Below, in pieces: positions 36,989-45,871 of a DNA stretch of 64,000 nt (position 1 is the first letter of the stretch; each line of letters begins with the position of its first letter). Origin of the DNA: Helcococcus ovis. Its GTDB lineage: Bacteria; Bacillota; Clostridia; Tissierellales; Peptoniphilaceae. The stretch lies in contig NZ_CP119081.1 of the NCBI RefSeq assembly GCF_004524775.2, positions 806,001 through 870,000 on the forward strand, written 5' to 3'. Both the position numbers and the translations under genes were made by a program. The notes beneath the pieces were generated by a model. The model was given only the letters and a program-made list of their open reading frames with translations, did not search any database and was not told the origin of the DNA.

Positions 36989-37207
36989 TAATTAAAGTCA
37001 TTTTAAATTTAATGTTGATAAAATAATAGAAATAAGAAGCTGTAAAAAAAAGTAGACTTTAATTTACAGTTAAAATCTTACAAATTATCTACTATTTTAA
37101 ATTTACCAAATGTAATTAAATTCTTAGTAAATCGTACAAAATATATTATTTTTTCATTATATCACAGGATGACAATTAAAGTCTAATATTAGTGACAATT
37201 AAAGTCT
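36989..37207 (+). repeat. Repeated AATTAAAGTCT motif before the adhesin gene
   Basis: TGACAATTAAAGTCT occurs at 37170-37184 and again at 37193-37207, 23 bp apart, just upstream of the adhesin gene. An inverted copy AGACTTTAATT lies at 37054-37064 and a partial copy TAATTAAAGTCA at 36989-37000. The spacing, about two helical turns, suggests an operator array; transposon-end remnants are the alternative. The rest of 36839-37244 is A/T-rich with nothing else seen. Confidence 0.55.
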
Positions 37208-37244
37208 GCATTATCTTACAAAAAATAAATATTGAGGAGGAAAA

Positions 37245-39437
37245 ATGAAAGAAAAATTAAAGAAATTAGTAAGTTTTATGTTTGTTATATTTCTTTTGGC
37301 ACCTTATGTATCTACAAGTTTTGCCATGGAAACAACCGAAAATTCTCAATCAAGTGAAAAATTAAATGATGTATATGATTGGCAGGGATATAGTGAAAAA
37401 GATACAGGAATAATAAAAGTTAAGAAAAACGACAGTATTTCCTATAATGCATATTGTTTTAACAAGGAAAAATCATTACCACCTTCGGATAATAGTGAAA
37501 AAATTATTTATAAAAAAATAGACGGATCGGGAGATGTGTTTACCCAATATGCAAGTAAAGCAAGAATACAAAATCAAGAATTGAATGATAGAATTTTAAG
37601 TATTATATATAATGGATATCCTACTAATGCAAATAAAATTTTAGATGGATTAAGTGATGCAGATGCAAACACGGTAACTCAAGCAGCTATTTGATATTAT
37701 ACGGATAGTGAGGAAAATAAAGGATTTTGGACAATATTAGATCGAGAATATAGAAAAAAAGCTGAAGAGGCATATAAAAAATTGATATCAGACAATTTGG
37801 AACGTGATGTTCAAAACAAAAGACCTGAAAATTTTAAATTAAATTTGTTTGTTACTAATCAGAAAAACGAGAAAAAAAATAAGGAATATCAAAATTTATT
37901 AAGTGCTGAACATGTTCCAAATGATCCTCCTAAAAAAATTGAAAGTAAAAAATATATTACTGTAATGAAAATTTGGAGTGGAATAGAAACTGGCAGCGAA
38001 ACTCCAAAAGTATCATTTCAATTATTTAAGGGAAATGAAAAAATAGGAACACCTAAAGAATTTAATGGAGACCAAATAATTTTTGAAGTTGATGCTACAA
38101 GTAATGGAGTAGATACTGAAAATAATAACTACACTGTTAAAGAAGTAGTTGCAGAAAAAGAAATAGAAGAAGGCGAAACCGCAAAGATAGATGGAAATTT
38201 GTATAAGGTAAACTATGAAGGTGATGCGGAAAAAGGATTTAAGGTAATCAATAAAAAAATTACAGAATGGTTGCCACTAGAACCTGCAAAAACAAAAGTA
38301 TCTGTAGAAAAGAAATGGCAAAATTATGAAGGAAAAGATATAAATCCTACTGTAGATAAAATAAAAGTTCGTTTATATTCGGATGGAAACAAGAGAGAAG
38401 AAGTCTTGGAATTAAATTCTGAAAATAATTGGAAAGGTGAGTTTAAGGATTTACCAAATACGAGTAGATTAACCGGAGAAAAATACAATTATACAGTAAA
38501 AGAAGAGGGTGAAAGCGAAAAACAAATAAATCTTGATAATAAATGGTTCGATGTTACATATGATGGAAACATGGAAGATGGTTTTACAATAGTTAACAAA
38601 GAAAAAAGATCATGGGTTCCAATAATTCCGCCAATACGTGAAATTAAAGTAGCTAAAGAGTGGAAAGACTATAAAGGAGATAATCTGGATAATATTCCTG
38701 TAGAAGAAATACAAGTACAGTTATATAAAGACGGAGTAAAAGAAGGTGAGATTCAAAAGCTAAGTAAAGAAAATAACTGGAAATATACATTTAAAAATTT
38801 AAAAGATTACGAAAAATTAGGAAAAGAAATTAAAAAACATATCTACACTATAAAAGAAATACATAATGAAAAAGAATTAGAAAATGGTGAAAGTACAAAA
38901 TTTAATGGTAAATGGTATGGAGTAAGTTACACCGGTAATATGAAAGATGGATTTACAATTACCAACAAAGAAAAAGCACCATGGACACCAATGATACCGC
39001 CAACAAGAAATATCAAGGTAACAAAAAATTGGAAATTATTGACCGCAGAAAAACCTGTAGACAAAATCGAAGTAGAATTATACAAAGACGGAGTTGCTAC
39101 AGGAAAGAAACTTGAACTTACAAAGGACAATAATTGGAGTGGAGAATTTAAAAACCTTGAAGTAGCAAATGGATTAGGAAATATCAACTACGATAAATAC
39201 ACAGTAAAAGAAGTAGGGGAAATCGATAAAGCTATAAAGCTTGATGGTAAAGTATTTATTGTAAGTTATGAAGGAGATATGAAAACTGGGTTTAAGATAA
39301 TAAATAAAGAAAAACCACCGGTACAACCTAAAAATCCTAATACATCAGATAATTTTACAAATATGACTTTTATAAGTATTACAATTATTTCTGCTTTAGG
39401 ATTGGGCTACATTTCGCTAAATAAAAACAAAAAATAA
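37245..39437 (+). pseudogene. Thioester/Cna_B surface adhesin interrupted by an in-frame TGA
   Basis: One frame of 731 codons is broken only by TGA at 37692-37694 (codon 150). It has GGAGG before the ATG, a signal peptide (to about residue 27), and a thioester (TQXA) domain with the reactive Cys71 in AYCFN and Gln146 in TQAA-I-stop-YYTD. Family members have Trp there (TQxAIW), so TGG to TGA is likely. Four Cna_B-type domains with GFxIxNKE ends follow, and a sorting signal NPNTSD (697-702), hydrophobic segment and NKNKK tail. Intact, it would be a wall-anchored covalent adhesin. As read, only 149 residues would be made unless UGA is read through or the base is a sequencing error. Confidence 0.85.
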
Positions 39438-39501
39438 ATAGATAAATTTTAATTTATGCTTATTATATAAATATAATTTGTAAGAAGAGTTAAAAATATA
39501 A

Positions 39502-39561
39502 AAAAGTTTGCATATGCAATTCATTACTTATTTTAAGTTTGGAGATATTATGCAAACTTTT
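39502..39561 (+). terminator. Terminator after the adhesin pseudogene
   Basis: A perfect 13-bp inverted repeat AAAAGTTTGCATA/TATGCAAACTTTT with a 34-base loop, about 65 bases past the stop. The right arm ends in TTTT, though the long loop makes it weaker than usual. Confidence 0.5.
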
Positions 39562-39639
39562 ATCTATTCATACTTAATTTGCTATTTAAGTGTATTAGTA
39601 TGCAGAAAATTAAGAAAATTTCATACTATGTATAAATAG

Positions 39640-39669
39640 TTGACATTAATAAATTATATATCGTATAAT
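39640..39669 (+). promoter_or_regulatory. Near-consensus promoter of a small RNA
   Basis: A perfect TTGACA (39640-39645) and perfect TATAAT (39664-39669) are separated by 18 bp. No start codon with a binding site follows before the terminator at 39742, so it appears to drive a noncoding transcript. Confidence 0.75.
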
Positions 39670-39676
39670 ATAGGTA

Positions 39677-39794
39677 AAATGAAGACCTGTGACGGTTCTG
39701 ACAGGTCGGTAAAATAAAATACTAACCGATAGAATATAAGAAGGAGCTGTCGCAGAATAGTTAAAAATGTTATTTTGCAACAGCTCCTTTTTTC
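39677..39794 (+). ncRNA. Candidate structured small RNA of about 118 nt
   Basis: The predicted transcript begins just after the -10 box. It has a hairpin GACCTGT/ACAGGTC (39684-39690 and 39701-39707, ten-base loop), a competing short stem TCGGT/ACCGA (39706-39710 and 39725-39729), an A-rich single-stranded stretch, and a very strong terminal hairpin. The two 5' stems share bases, so the RNA could switch between folds. I do not recognise a known family. A copy-control or antisense RNA from the decayed replicon next door is one possibility. Confidence 0.6.
39742..39793 (+). terminator. Terminator of the small RNA
   Basis: AGGAGCTGT/ACAGCTCCT (9 bp) is continued by GCAGAATA/TATTTTGC (with one wobble pair) and followed by six T. 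Confidence 0.88.
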
Positions 39795-39847
39795 AAAATT
39801 ATGCAAAAGTTGAAATAAGCATGTTCAGATTATCAGAGGAGAGTTAT

Positions 39848-39904
39848 ATGATTTTAAAAAAGTTATTAAGTAAATCCTTTGTCTCAATTATTTTTTCTGC
39901 TTAA
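39848..39904 (+). pseudogene. Truncated start of a membrane protein gene
   Basis: GAGGAG precedes ATG 39848, which opens MILKKLLSKSFVSIIFSA and stops at TAA. In another frame the sequence continues plausibly as NIGIVCMLTLLICNLN, so this looks like the frameshifted N-terminus of a lost membrane or secreted protein. It is too short to name. Confidence 0.35.
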
Positions 39905-39994
39905 TATAGGTATTGTGTGTATGCTTACATTGTTAATTTGCAATTTAAATCAATGATGAGATTTTAGTGACTAAGAGTAAATTCTTAAAGGTAA

Positions 39995-40237
39995 TATATA
40001 CATCAAAGAATTAGAAAAATAAATAAATCAAGCTTCCTAAAAGGATATGAAACAAATTTTATAATCACGTTTGAATGGTTTTTAGAAGAAGATAATTTTG
40101 TAAAAGTATTGTCTGGTAGATACACAGATAGAAAAAAGACATATAAAAAAGCAAATAACTCAAATTCATCAGAAGAAAAAACAAAAGAATCTTCAAATAA
40201 TTCTTTTGAAGAAAGATATATTAGAGAATTTAATTAA
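39995..40237 (+). pseudogene. Relic of a phage/plasmid replication protein (DnaD-like tail)
   Basis: An 80-codon open stretch without a start codon reads IRKINKSSFLKGYETNFI, then TFEWFLEEDNFVKVLSGRYT, followed by a Ser/Glu/Lys/Asn tail and TAA at 40235. The pattern 'INxSxFLxGxxxxFxxxFxWLxxxxNFxKVLxGxY' is typical of the C-terminal region of phage and conjugative-element replisome organiser proteins. Its N-terminal winged helix is gone. It marks a decayed mobile element between the two surface-protein loci. Confidence 0.6.
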
Positions 40238-40256
40238 ATTATCAAAGAGGTAAAAC

Positions 40257-41309
40257 ATGAAAAAGAAATTTTTAGTATTAATAGCTTTAACATTTATATT
40301 AACTGCATGTTCAAGTAAACCAAAACAAGAAGAAATAAAGGATAATAAAAAGAAAATTACCACAGAAAACAAAAAAGAGTTAAAAATACAAAACGCACCA
40401 ATGTTTTCTAATTTTAAGGTAATCAATAAAAATAATAAGGAATTTATCAAGGCAGATATTAAAAATGATAAGGATAAAATAAAAACATTAAAAGTTTTAG
40501 ATACATTTAAGATACCATTTACAAAACAAAAAGAAAGTGTTGAATTTTTAAGAAGTTTATGGGATTTAAAATATAAAAAAGAAATAGTTGAGAAAATAGA
40601 AAAAGAAGTAAAAGCTATAAAAGATATTAAGAAAATAAAAGAGATAGCAAAAAAAGAAGAAAAGAAATCCAATGAAAGTAAAAATATTGTTAAAGATGAA
40701 AAAGAGTTAGCACAAAAATCAGAAACGTTAAAAAAAGAAATTGTAAAAAATAAAGAAACAAAAAAAATTGTTGAAACAAAATCTCAAAAGATTGTAGAAA
40801 GAAAAAAAGAAAAAGAAACAGTTAATGAAACAAAAAAAGACAAATATACAACAAGTATTGAAGAAATACCATTTAAGATTATAGATAATTATGCAAGTAC
40901 AGGTGCTAAATCAAGAGTATATCAGGAAGGGGAAAAAGGCATAAAAAAAATAACATATAAAAATGGAGCTTATTATAGTGAAAAAATTACAAAAAATCCA
41001 ATAAATAAAATAATAGAAAGATATATAAAAGTAAAAGATAAAATTGAAGAAATAAGAGAAGTAGAAGATAAAGAAGATCCTATTGTTGAATATACAGTTA
41101 GAGATAGATGGTTTGTTACTACAGATTTAGGAACAGAATATTTTTATTCAAGTAAAGAAGCTTTAGATAGACATATTGAATTAGGAAATCAAGGTTATAC
41201 AGGTAACTGGGGGAATGCACAGCCTGAAACAACAGAAAAAATAACAGGATATTACAAAAAGAAAGTTAAAGTAAAAGTACAAGAAGAAAAATGGGAATGG
41301 AAAAGATAA
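40257..41309 (+). CDS. Lysine-rich lipoprotein of unknown function
   Basis: A 350-residue prolipoprotein: Lys-rich start, hydrophobic core and lipobox LTAC with Cys18, then CSSKPKQEE. Residues about 90-210 are Lys/Glu-rich and likely coiled coil. The C-terminal 90 residues are more globular, with YTVRDRWFVTTDLGTEYFYS and GNQGYTGNWGNAQPE before a basic end. AAGAGGT precedes the ATG. I do not recognise the C-terminal domain. Position just before the pilus operon suggests a surface role, without further proof. Confidence 0.8.
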   Translation: MKKKFLVLIALTFILTACSSKPKQEEIKDNKKKITTENKKELKIQNAPMFSNFKVINKNNKEFIKADIKNDKDKIKTLKVLDTFKIPFTKQKESVEFLRSLWDLKYKKEIVEKIEKEVKAIKDIKKIKEIAKKEEKKSNESKNIVKDEKELAQKSETLKKEIVKNKETKKIVETKSQKIVERKKEKETVNETKKDKYTTSIEEIPFKIIDNYASTGAKSRVYQEGEKGIKKITYKNGAYYSEKITKNPINKIIERYIKVKDKIEEIREVEDKEDPIVEYTVRDRWFVTTDLGTEYFYSSKEALDRHIELGNQGYTGNWGNAQPETTEKITGYYKKKVKVKVQEEKWEWKR

Positions 41310-41421
41310 GATAACTTTTGATTAAAATAATCTTAAGTTACCATCAAAGAGAGAAGCAATTCTGTCTTTTTTAATTGTTAAATCCATGTAACAATAATGA
41401 CAGTTAGAACTTGATAAAATC

Positions 41422-41488
41422 TGATATAATATGTATAGAGAGGAAAAAAACATAATAAGTGAGAGAGAAAAAAATTTCTCTCTTTTTT
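41422..41488 (+). promoter_or_regulatory. Extended -10 promoter and early terminator upstream of the pilus operon
   Basis: TGATATAAT (TATAAT 41425-41430) forms an extended -10; the -35 is poor. About 30 bases later AGAGAGAAA/TTTCTCTCT (41462-41470 and 41475-41483) with a four-A loop and seven T forms a strong terminator. The layout predicts either a very short RNA or an attenuated leader for the downstream genes. Confidence 0.5.
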
Positions 41489-41507
41489 TATTTTTAAAGG
41501 AGAAACA

Positions 41508-41564
41508 ATGTATAAAATATTTTTTTATCTACTAATGATAAAATTTTTTGCAAAGTCACATTAA
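41508..41564 (+). CDS. Short ORF with strong binding site (18 aa)
   Basis: AAAGGAG lies well placed before ATG 41508, which encodes MYKIFFYLLMIKFFAKSH. It follows the terminator and precedes the pilus operon by 92 bases. It may be a leader peptide, a tiny membrane peptide, or the stump of a lost gene. The remaining bases to 41656 contain a GTTCA-TTT-TGAAC palindrome (41626-41638) and no gene. Confidence 0.35.
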   Translation: MYKIFFYLLMIKFFAKSH

Positions 41565-41656
41565 AAAAATTATTGAAATTATAGAAATATATAAAAGAAA
41601 ATCAAGAAAACATGATAAATAATTTGTTCATTTTGAACGAAAAATAGAGGAGAAAA

Positions 41657-44600
41657 ATGAAAAAAATTAAGAATAAATTAACTAAATCATTAAGTGCTAT
41701 ACTAGCACTTGCAATATTAATATCTGGAATAATAATTCCGAATAAAATTGTATTAGCAACACCAAGTAGTATTAGCGTAACAAATCATGGTGGCGGTAAT
41801 TATAAAGGTTCAGATTATTTCACTTCAAGTGATGGATATTACATTTTTTGTGGTGAAGCATCTGAAATTCCTCCAGTTAACCCTGGGAACACTAAAACAT
41901 TAACAGGTTGGAGAGAAGAAAATAATGAAAAAGTTAGAAAAGTAGCATATTATGGATATGCTTCTCCAGAAAAATGGAGTAAGTTGGAAACTTTTAATTT
42001 GTGGGGAACTCCAGCTAATAAAGGAAGTAAAGGATATCATTTAACACATTATGCATTATCAAATGTATGGGGTACATCACCAAAATATTTTATGAGAAAT
42101 GCTGAAATGCAAGAATTTTTATCATACATTAATTCGAAACAGAATGCTCCTTCATGGTTTAAGGTATATTCAACAAAATCAGGTGGAACTCAAAGAATGT
42201 TTGCATGGAATTTTAACCAACCTACACCACCAAAAAAACAAAATTTATCATTATTAAAAACATCTGCAAATAAAACTTTAACAGATTTAGCAAGTAAAGG
42301 ATATTCTTTAGCTAATGCTGAATATAAAGTATATAGTTCTAGAAGTGATGCACAAAATAATAAATCAAGCATTGGTACACTTATTACAACAGTTAATGGG
42401 TCATCAAATAAATTAGAACTAGATAAAGGTATATATTTTATTAAAGAAACTAAAGCTCCTAAAGGATTTTTCTTAGATGAACAAATTCATAGAGCTGATT
42501 TATCAAATGCAGATTATGAGTTAAAAGTAACTGATAAACCTAAATTTGATCCACTAAATTTATTGCTAACAAAAGTATCAAACACAGATGTTAAATTACC
42601 AGATGCTGAATTTGAAGTGAAATTTTATGATGGTGAATTAAACGAAAGTCAAGTTAAACAAGCTAGTTCTAAAAAGACATGGAAATTTAAAACTAACAAT
42701 CAGGGACAAATAGCATTTGCTGATTCATTTAAAGTATCAGGAGATGATTTATTTACTTTTGAAGGAAATCCTGTCGGGTTAGTAGGTACTTATACATTTA
42801 AGGAAGTAAAAGCTCCTAAAGGATATATATTAGATGATACATTATATATAGCACATGTAAAAGATGATGGAAAAGTAGATAAAGTAAACGGAAATGGTAC
42901 AGTATATAATGCACCAATTGTAAAAAATGATAATCAAAAAGCTAAATTCTCAATTACAAAAATTGATAGTGAAACAAATAAAGGCTTAAAAGATGTAGTA
43001 TTTAGTTTAATGAAAGATAATCAAGAAGTAAAAAAATTAACTACATTAGAAAATGGTAAGATTGAATCTGGTGATTTAGATTTTGGAACATATACATTAA
43101 GAGAAATTAATGTACCTAAAGGATATACACAATTACCTGGAGATATTACTATCGTAATAGATGGTGATGAAACTGGAAATGAATATAGTACAAATATTAA
43201 AGTTAGCGGTGAAAACCAAACATTAAAAGGTACAAATATTGAAATTTCTAACCATTCTCAAAAAGGTAAATTAATCTTAGAAAAAACAGCTAAAGTATTA
43301 ACTGGTATTTCAAAAGATGAACAAACAGGAATTACTAAATTAGAATTTACAGACACATTCTTAGAAGATACAACATGGAACTTAATTGCTAGTGAAGAAA
43401 TTAAATCTATGGATAATCAAACAGTATTTTATAAAAAAGGTGATGTTGTAAAGACAATTAATACTGTAAAAGAAAAAGCTGTAGAAACAAATGATATTCC
43501 TTTAGGAAAATATATCTTAAAAGAAATATCTACACCAAAACAATTTGTTCTAGATAAAAAAGAATATGAAATTGAATTTACACCTCAAGCTAAAGAATTA
43601 AAAATTCACAGTATAACTGAAAAGAAATATAACGAAAGAAAAGATATTAGCTTTGATTTAGTAAAAGAATTTGAAAATTCTAATTTATTTACTTATAAAC
43701 CAAAAGCTGAATTTGGATTATTCTTAAAAGAAGAATATAGAGAAAATGGAGTTATAATTCCGGCAGATACTATGTTAGATAAAAAGATTTTTGAAGTAAC
43801 AAAAGACTTTGAAACAAAAGAACAAACTAAAAAACCAAAAATTGTTGAAATAGATAAAGAAATTACAAGATATGAAATATCAGTATTTGAAGAAAAACAA
43901 GTTGATGATAAAGATAAACCAATCTTTAGTAAAGATAAAGAAAATGCAGAAGTAATTGGATATGAACAAAAAACAGAAAAAACTTTATTAGATTTAATTA
44001 AAGTAAATACTTTAGAAGAAAAAGAAGCTAAAACTAAAGAATTAGAAGAAGCAGGAAAAGTATTTGATGTAAAAGAAATTAAAGAAACTGTAAAAGAAAA
44101 TGTTTTAAGTGATACTGAAAAAACAAGCACAAATGTAACAAAATTCTCTGTAAAAGGTACATTTGAAAATATCTTAATTGATGGAAAATTCTATGTAAAA
44201 GAAATCTCAACAGATGAAAATTATGTAATAGACAATGAAAAACATGAAAAAGAAATTGATTTTACAAATGTAGAAGAAAAACACACAACTTTACCTGAAA
44301 CAAAAGTAATTAACAAATTACAAAAAATTAAAATTGAAGTTGTAAAAACTGAAGAAGGCGATAAGAAAATACCAGTACAAGGTGCAAGATATAAACTTGT
44401 TGCTGTAGATCCTGAAAAAGGTGAAACTGTTGTAGGTATTTATACAACTGATTCTAAAGGAAAACTAAGTGTTACAGAACTTCCAAAAGGTAAATATTAC
44501 TTAGAAGAAGTAAGTGCACCAGTAGGATACTTTAAATCAGAAGGAAAAGTTGAAATTGATACAACAAATAAATCTCATGGAGAAAAAATTGTTGTAGAAG

Positions 44601-45871
44601 TTGAAAATCAAAAAATACCTGAAATTAAAACTAATGCAACAGATAAAGAAACTGGTAAGAAAAACATTAATCCAACAAAAACTGTAACAATTAAGGATAA
44701 GGTAACTTATAAAGATTTAGTTGTAGGTAAAACTTATACATTTAAAGGTGTATTAATGGATAAAGAAACAGAAAAACCTTTAACAGGAAAAAGTGGTAAA
44801 ACTTATACAGCAGAATTAACATTTAAAGCAACACAAAGAAATGGTTTTGTGGAATTAGATTTTATTGTTGATAGTGAAGCAATTAGAGGAAAAGAAACAG
44901 TAGTATTTGAAGATTTATATAAAGATGGAAAACTATTAGTATCACATAATGATATAAATGATAAAGATCAAACTGTAAAAATTACAAATCCTGAAATTAA
45001 AACAAAATTTTCATCAACAAAAGAAGATAAAAAAACACTTGATCCAATTAGCGTAATCTCATTAACAGACCATGTACAATACAATAATTTAGTAATCGGT
45101 GAAGAATATCAATTAGATTTAGTTGTTATGAATAAAGAAACAAATAGACCATTATTAGATGAAAAAGGACAAAAAATTAAATCAACAAAGAAATTTGTAG
45201 CAACATCTAAAGAAGGCATAATTCCTGTAGTTGTAGATATTGATTTAAATAGATTAAGAGGAGCTGAAATAGTAGCATTTGAAGAATTAACATTCAATGG
45301 TGAAATTATGGCAATTCATAAAGAAATCAATGATAAAGATCAAACTGTAAAAATTACAAATCCTAAAATTAAAACAAAATTTACTGATATAAAAGGTGAT
45401 AAAACAATATCTGGTAATTACAAAATAAAATTAGTAGATAATGTCGAATACAAAGATTTAATTATCGGTAATGAATATGAAGTAAAAATGAGAGTTGCTA
45501 TTAAAGGTACTAATCCAATTGAATTTATAAAAGATGAAAATGGAAATGATTTAGTAGTAATAAAGAAATTTATTGCAGATAAAAAAGAAGGAATAATACA
45601 AATAGAAGTTGATTTAGATTTATCAACATTAAAAGGTAAAGAAATAGTAGCATTTGAAAAGATTTATCAAAATGGAAAATTAATTGCTAGCCATGAAGAT
45701 ATTAATGATAAAGATCAAACAATAGAAATACAAGCACCAGAAATGCCACTAACAGGGTCATTAAAACAACATACAAACTTAATTATAGGTGGATTATTAT
45801 TAGCGTGTGGATTAATAGTATTAAATAGAAAAAATAAATTGATAAAGAAAAATAATTTGGAGGAAGAATGA
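41657..45871 (+). CDS. Large wall-anchored VaFE-repeat adhesin, probable pilus tip
   Basis: A 1404-residue surface protein: signal peptide (cleavage near residue 34), a thioester-type N-terminal domain (about 40-190, Cys65 in YIFCGEA), SpaA/Cna_B-like domains (about 195-530 and 890-985, with FIKETKAPKGFFLD-type ends), a Glu/Lys-rich middle, three VaFE repeats (about 990-1350, each ending HxxINDKDQT) and a sorting signal MPLTG (1363-1367) with hydrophobic segment and charged tail. It has GAGGAG before the ATG and heads a four-gene operon with sortase. The usual Gln of the thioester pair seems to be His131 (THYALSNVW). Role: host or cell-surface adhesion, inferred. Confidence 0.88.
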   Translation: MKKIKNKLTKSLSAILALAILISGIIIPNKIVLATPSSISVTNHGGGNYKGSDYFTSSDGYYIFCGEASEIPPVNPGNTKTLTGWREENNEKVRKVAYYGYASPEKWSKLETFNLWGTPANKGSKGYHLTHYALSNVWGTSPKYFMRNAEMQEFLSYINSKQNAPSWFKVYSTKSGGTQRMFAWNFNQPTPPKKQNLSLLKTSANKTLTDLASKGYSLANAEYKVYSSRSDAQNNKSSIGTLITTVNGSSNKLELDKGIYFIKETKAPKGFFLDEQIHRADLSNADYELKVTDKPKFDPLNLLLTKVSNTDVKLPDAEFEVKFYDGELNESQVKQASSKKTWKFKTNNQGQIAFADSFKVSGDDLFTFEGNPVGLVGTYTFKEVKAPKGYILDDTLYIAHVKDDGKVDKVNGNGTVYNAPIVKNDNQKAKFSITKIDSETNKGLKDVVFSLMKDNQEVKKLTTLENGKIESGDLDFGTYTLREINVPKGYTQLPGDITIVIDGDETGNEYSTNIKVSGENQTLKGTNIEISNHSQKGKLILEKTAKVLTGISKDEQTGITKLEFTDTFLEDTTWNLIASEEIKSMDNQTVFYKKGDVVKTINTVKEKAVETNDIPLGKYILKEISTPKQFVLDKKEYEIEFTPQAKELKIHSITEKKYNERKDISFDLVKEFENSNLFTYKPKAEFGLFLKEEYRENGVIIPADTMLDKKIFEVTKDFETKEQTKKPKIVEIDKEITRYEISVFEEKQVDDKDKPIFSKDKENAEVIGYEQKTEKTLLDLIKVNTLEEKEAKTKELEEAGKVFDVKEIKETVKENVLSDTEKTSTNVTKFSVKGTFENILIDGKFYVKEISTDENYVIDNEKHEKEIDFTNVEEKHTTLPETKVINKLQKIKIEVVKTEEGDKKIPVQGARYKLVAVDPEKGETVVGIYTTDSKGKLSVTELPKGKYYLEEVSAPVGYFKSEGKVEIDTTNKSHGEKIVVEVENQKIPEIKTNATDKETGKKNINPTKTVTIKDKVTYKDLVVGKTYTFKGVLMDKETEKPLTGKSGKTYTAELTFKATQRNGFVELDFIVDSEAIRGKETVVFEDLYKDGKLLVSHNDINDKDQTVKITNPEIKTKFSSTKEDKKTLDPISVISLTDHVQYNNLVIGEEYQLDLVVMNKETNRPLLDEKGQKIKSTKKFVATSKEGIIPVVVDIDLNRLRGAEIVAFEELTFNGEIMAIHKEINDKDQTVKITNPKIKTKFTDIKGDKTISGNYKIKLVDNVEYKDLIIGNEYEVKMRVAIKGTNPIEFIKDENGNDLVVIKKFIADKKEGIIQIEVDLDLSTLKGKEIVAFEKIYQNGKLIASHEDINDKDQTIEIQAPEMPLTGSLKQHTNLIIGGLLLACGLIVLNRKNKLIKKNNLEEE

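Noticed and set aside
37245-39437. UGA decoded as Trp in this organism
   Set aside because: TGA ends several intact core genes in the window (der, rbfA and others) and TGG is used for Trp throughout, so general reassignment does not hold.
43000-45700. Mobile repeat units in the large adhesin gene
   Set aside because: The repetition is at protein level (VaFE and Cna_B domains) with diverged DNA, as expected for surface proteins.
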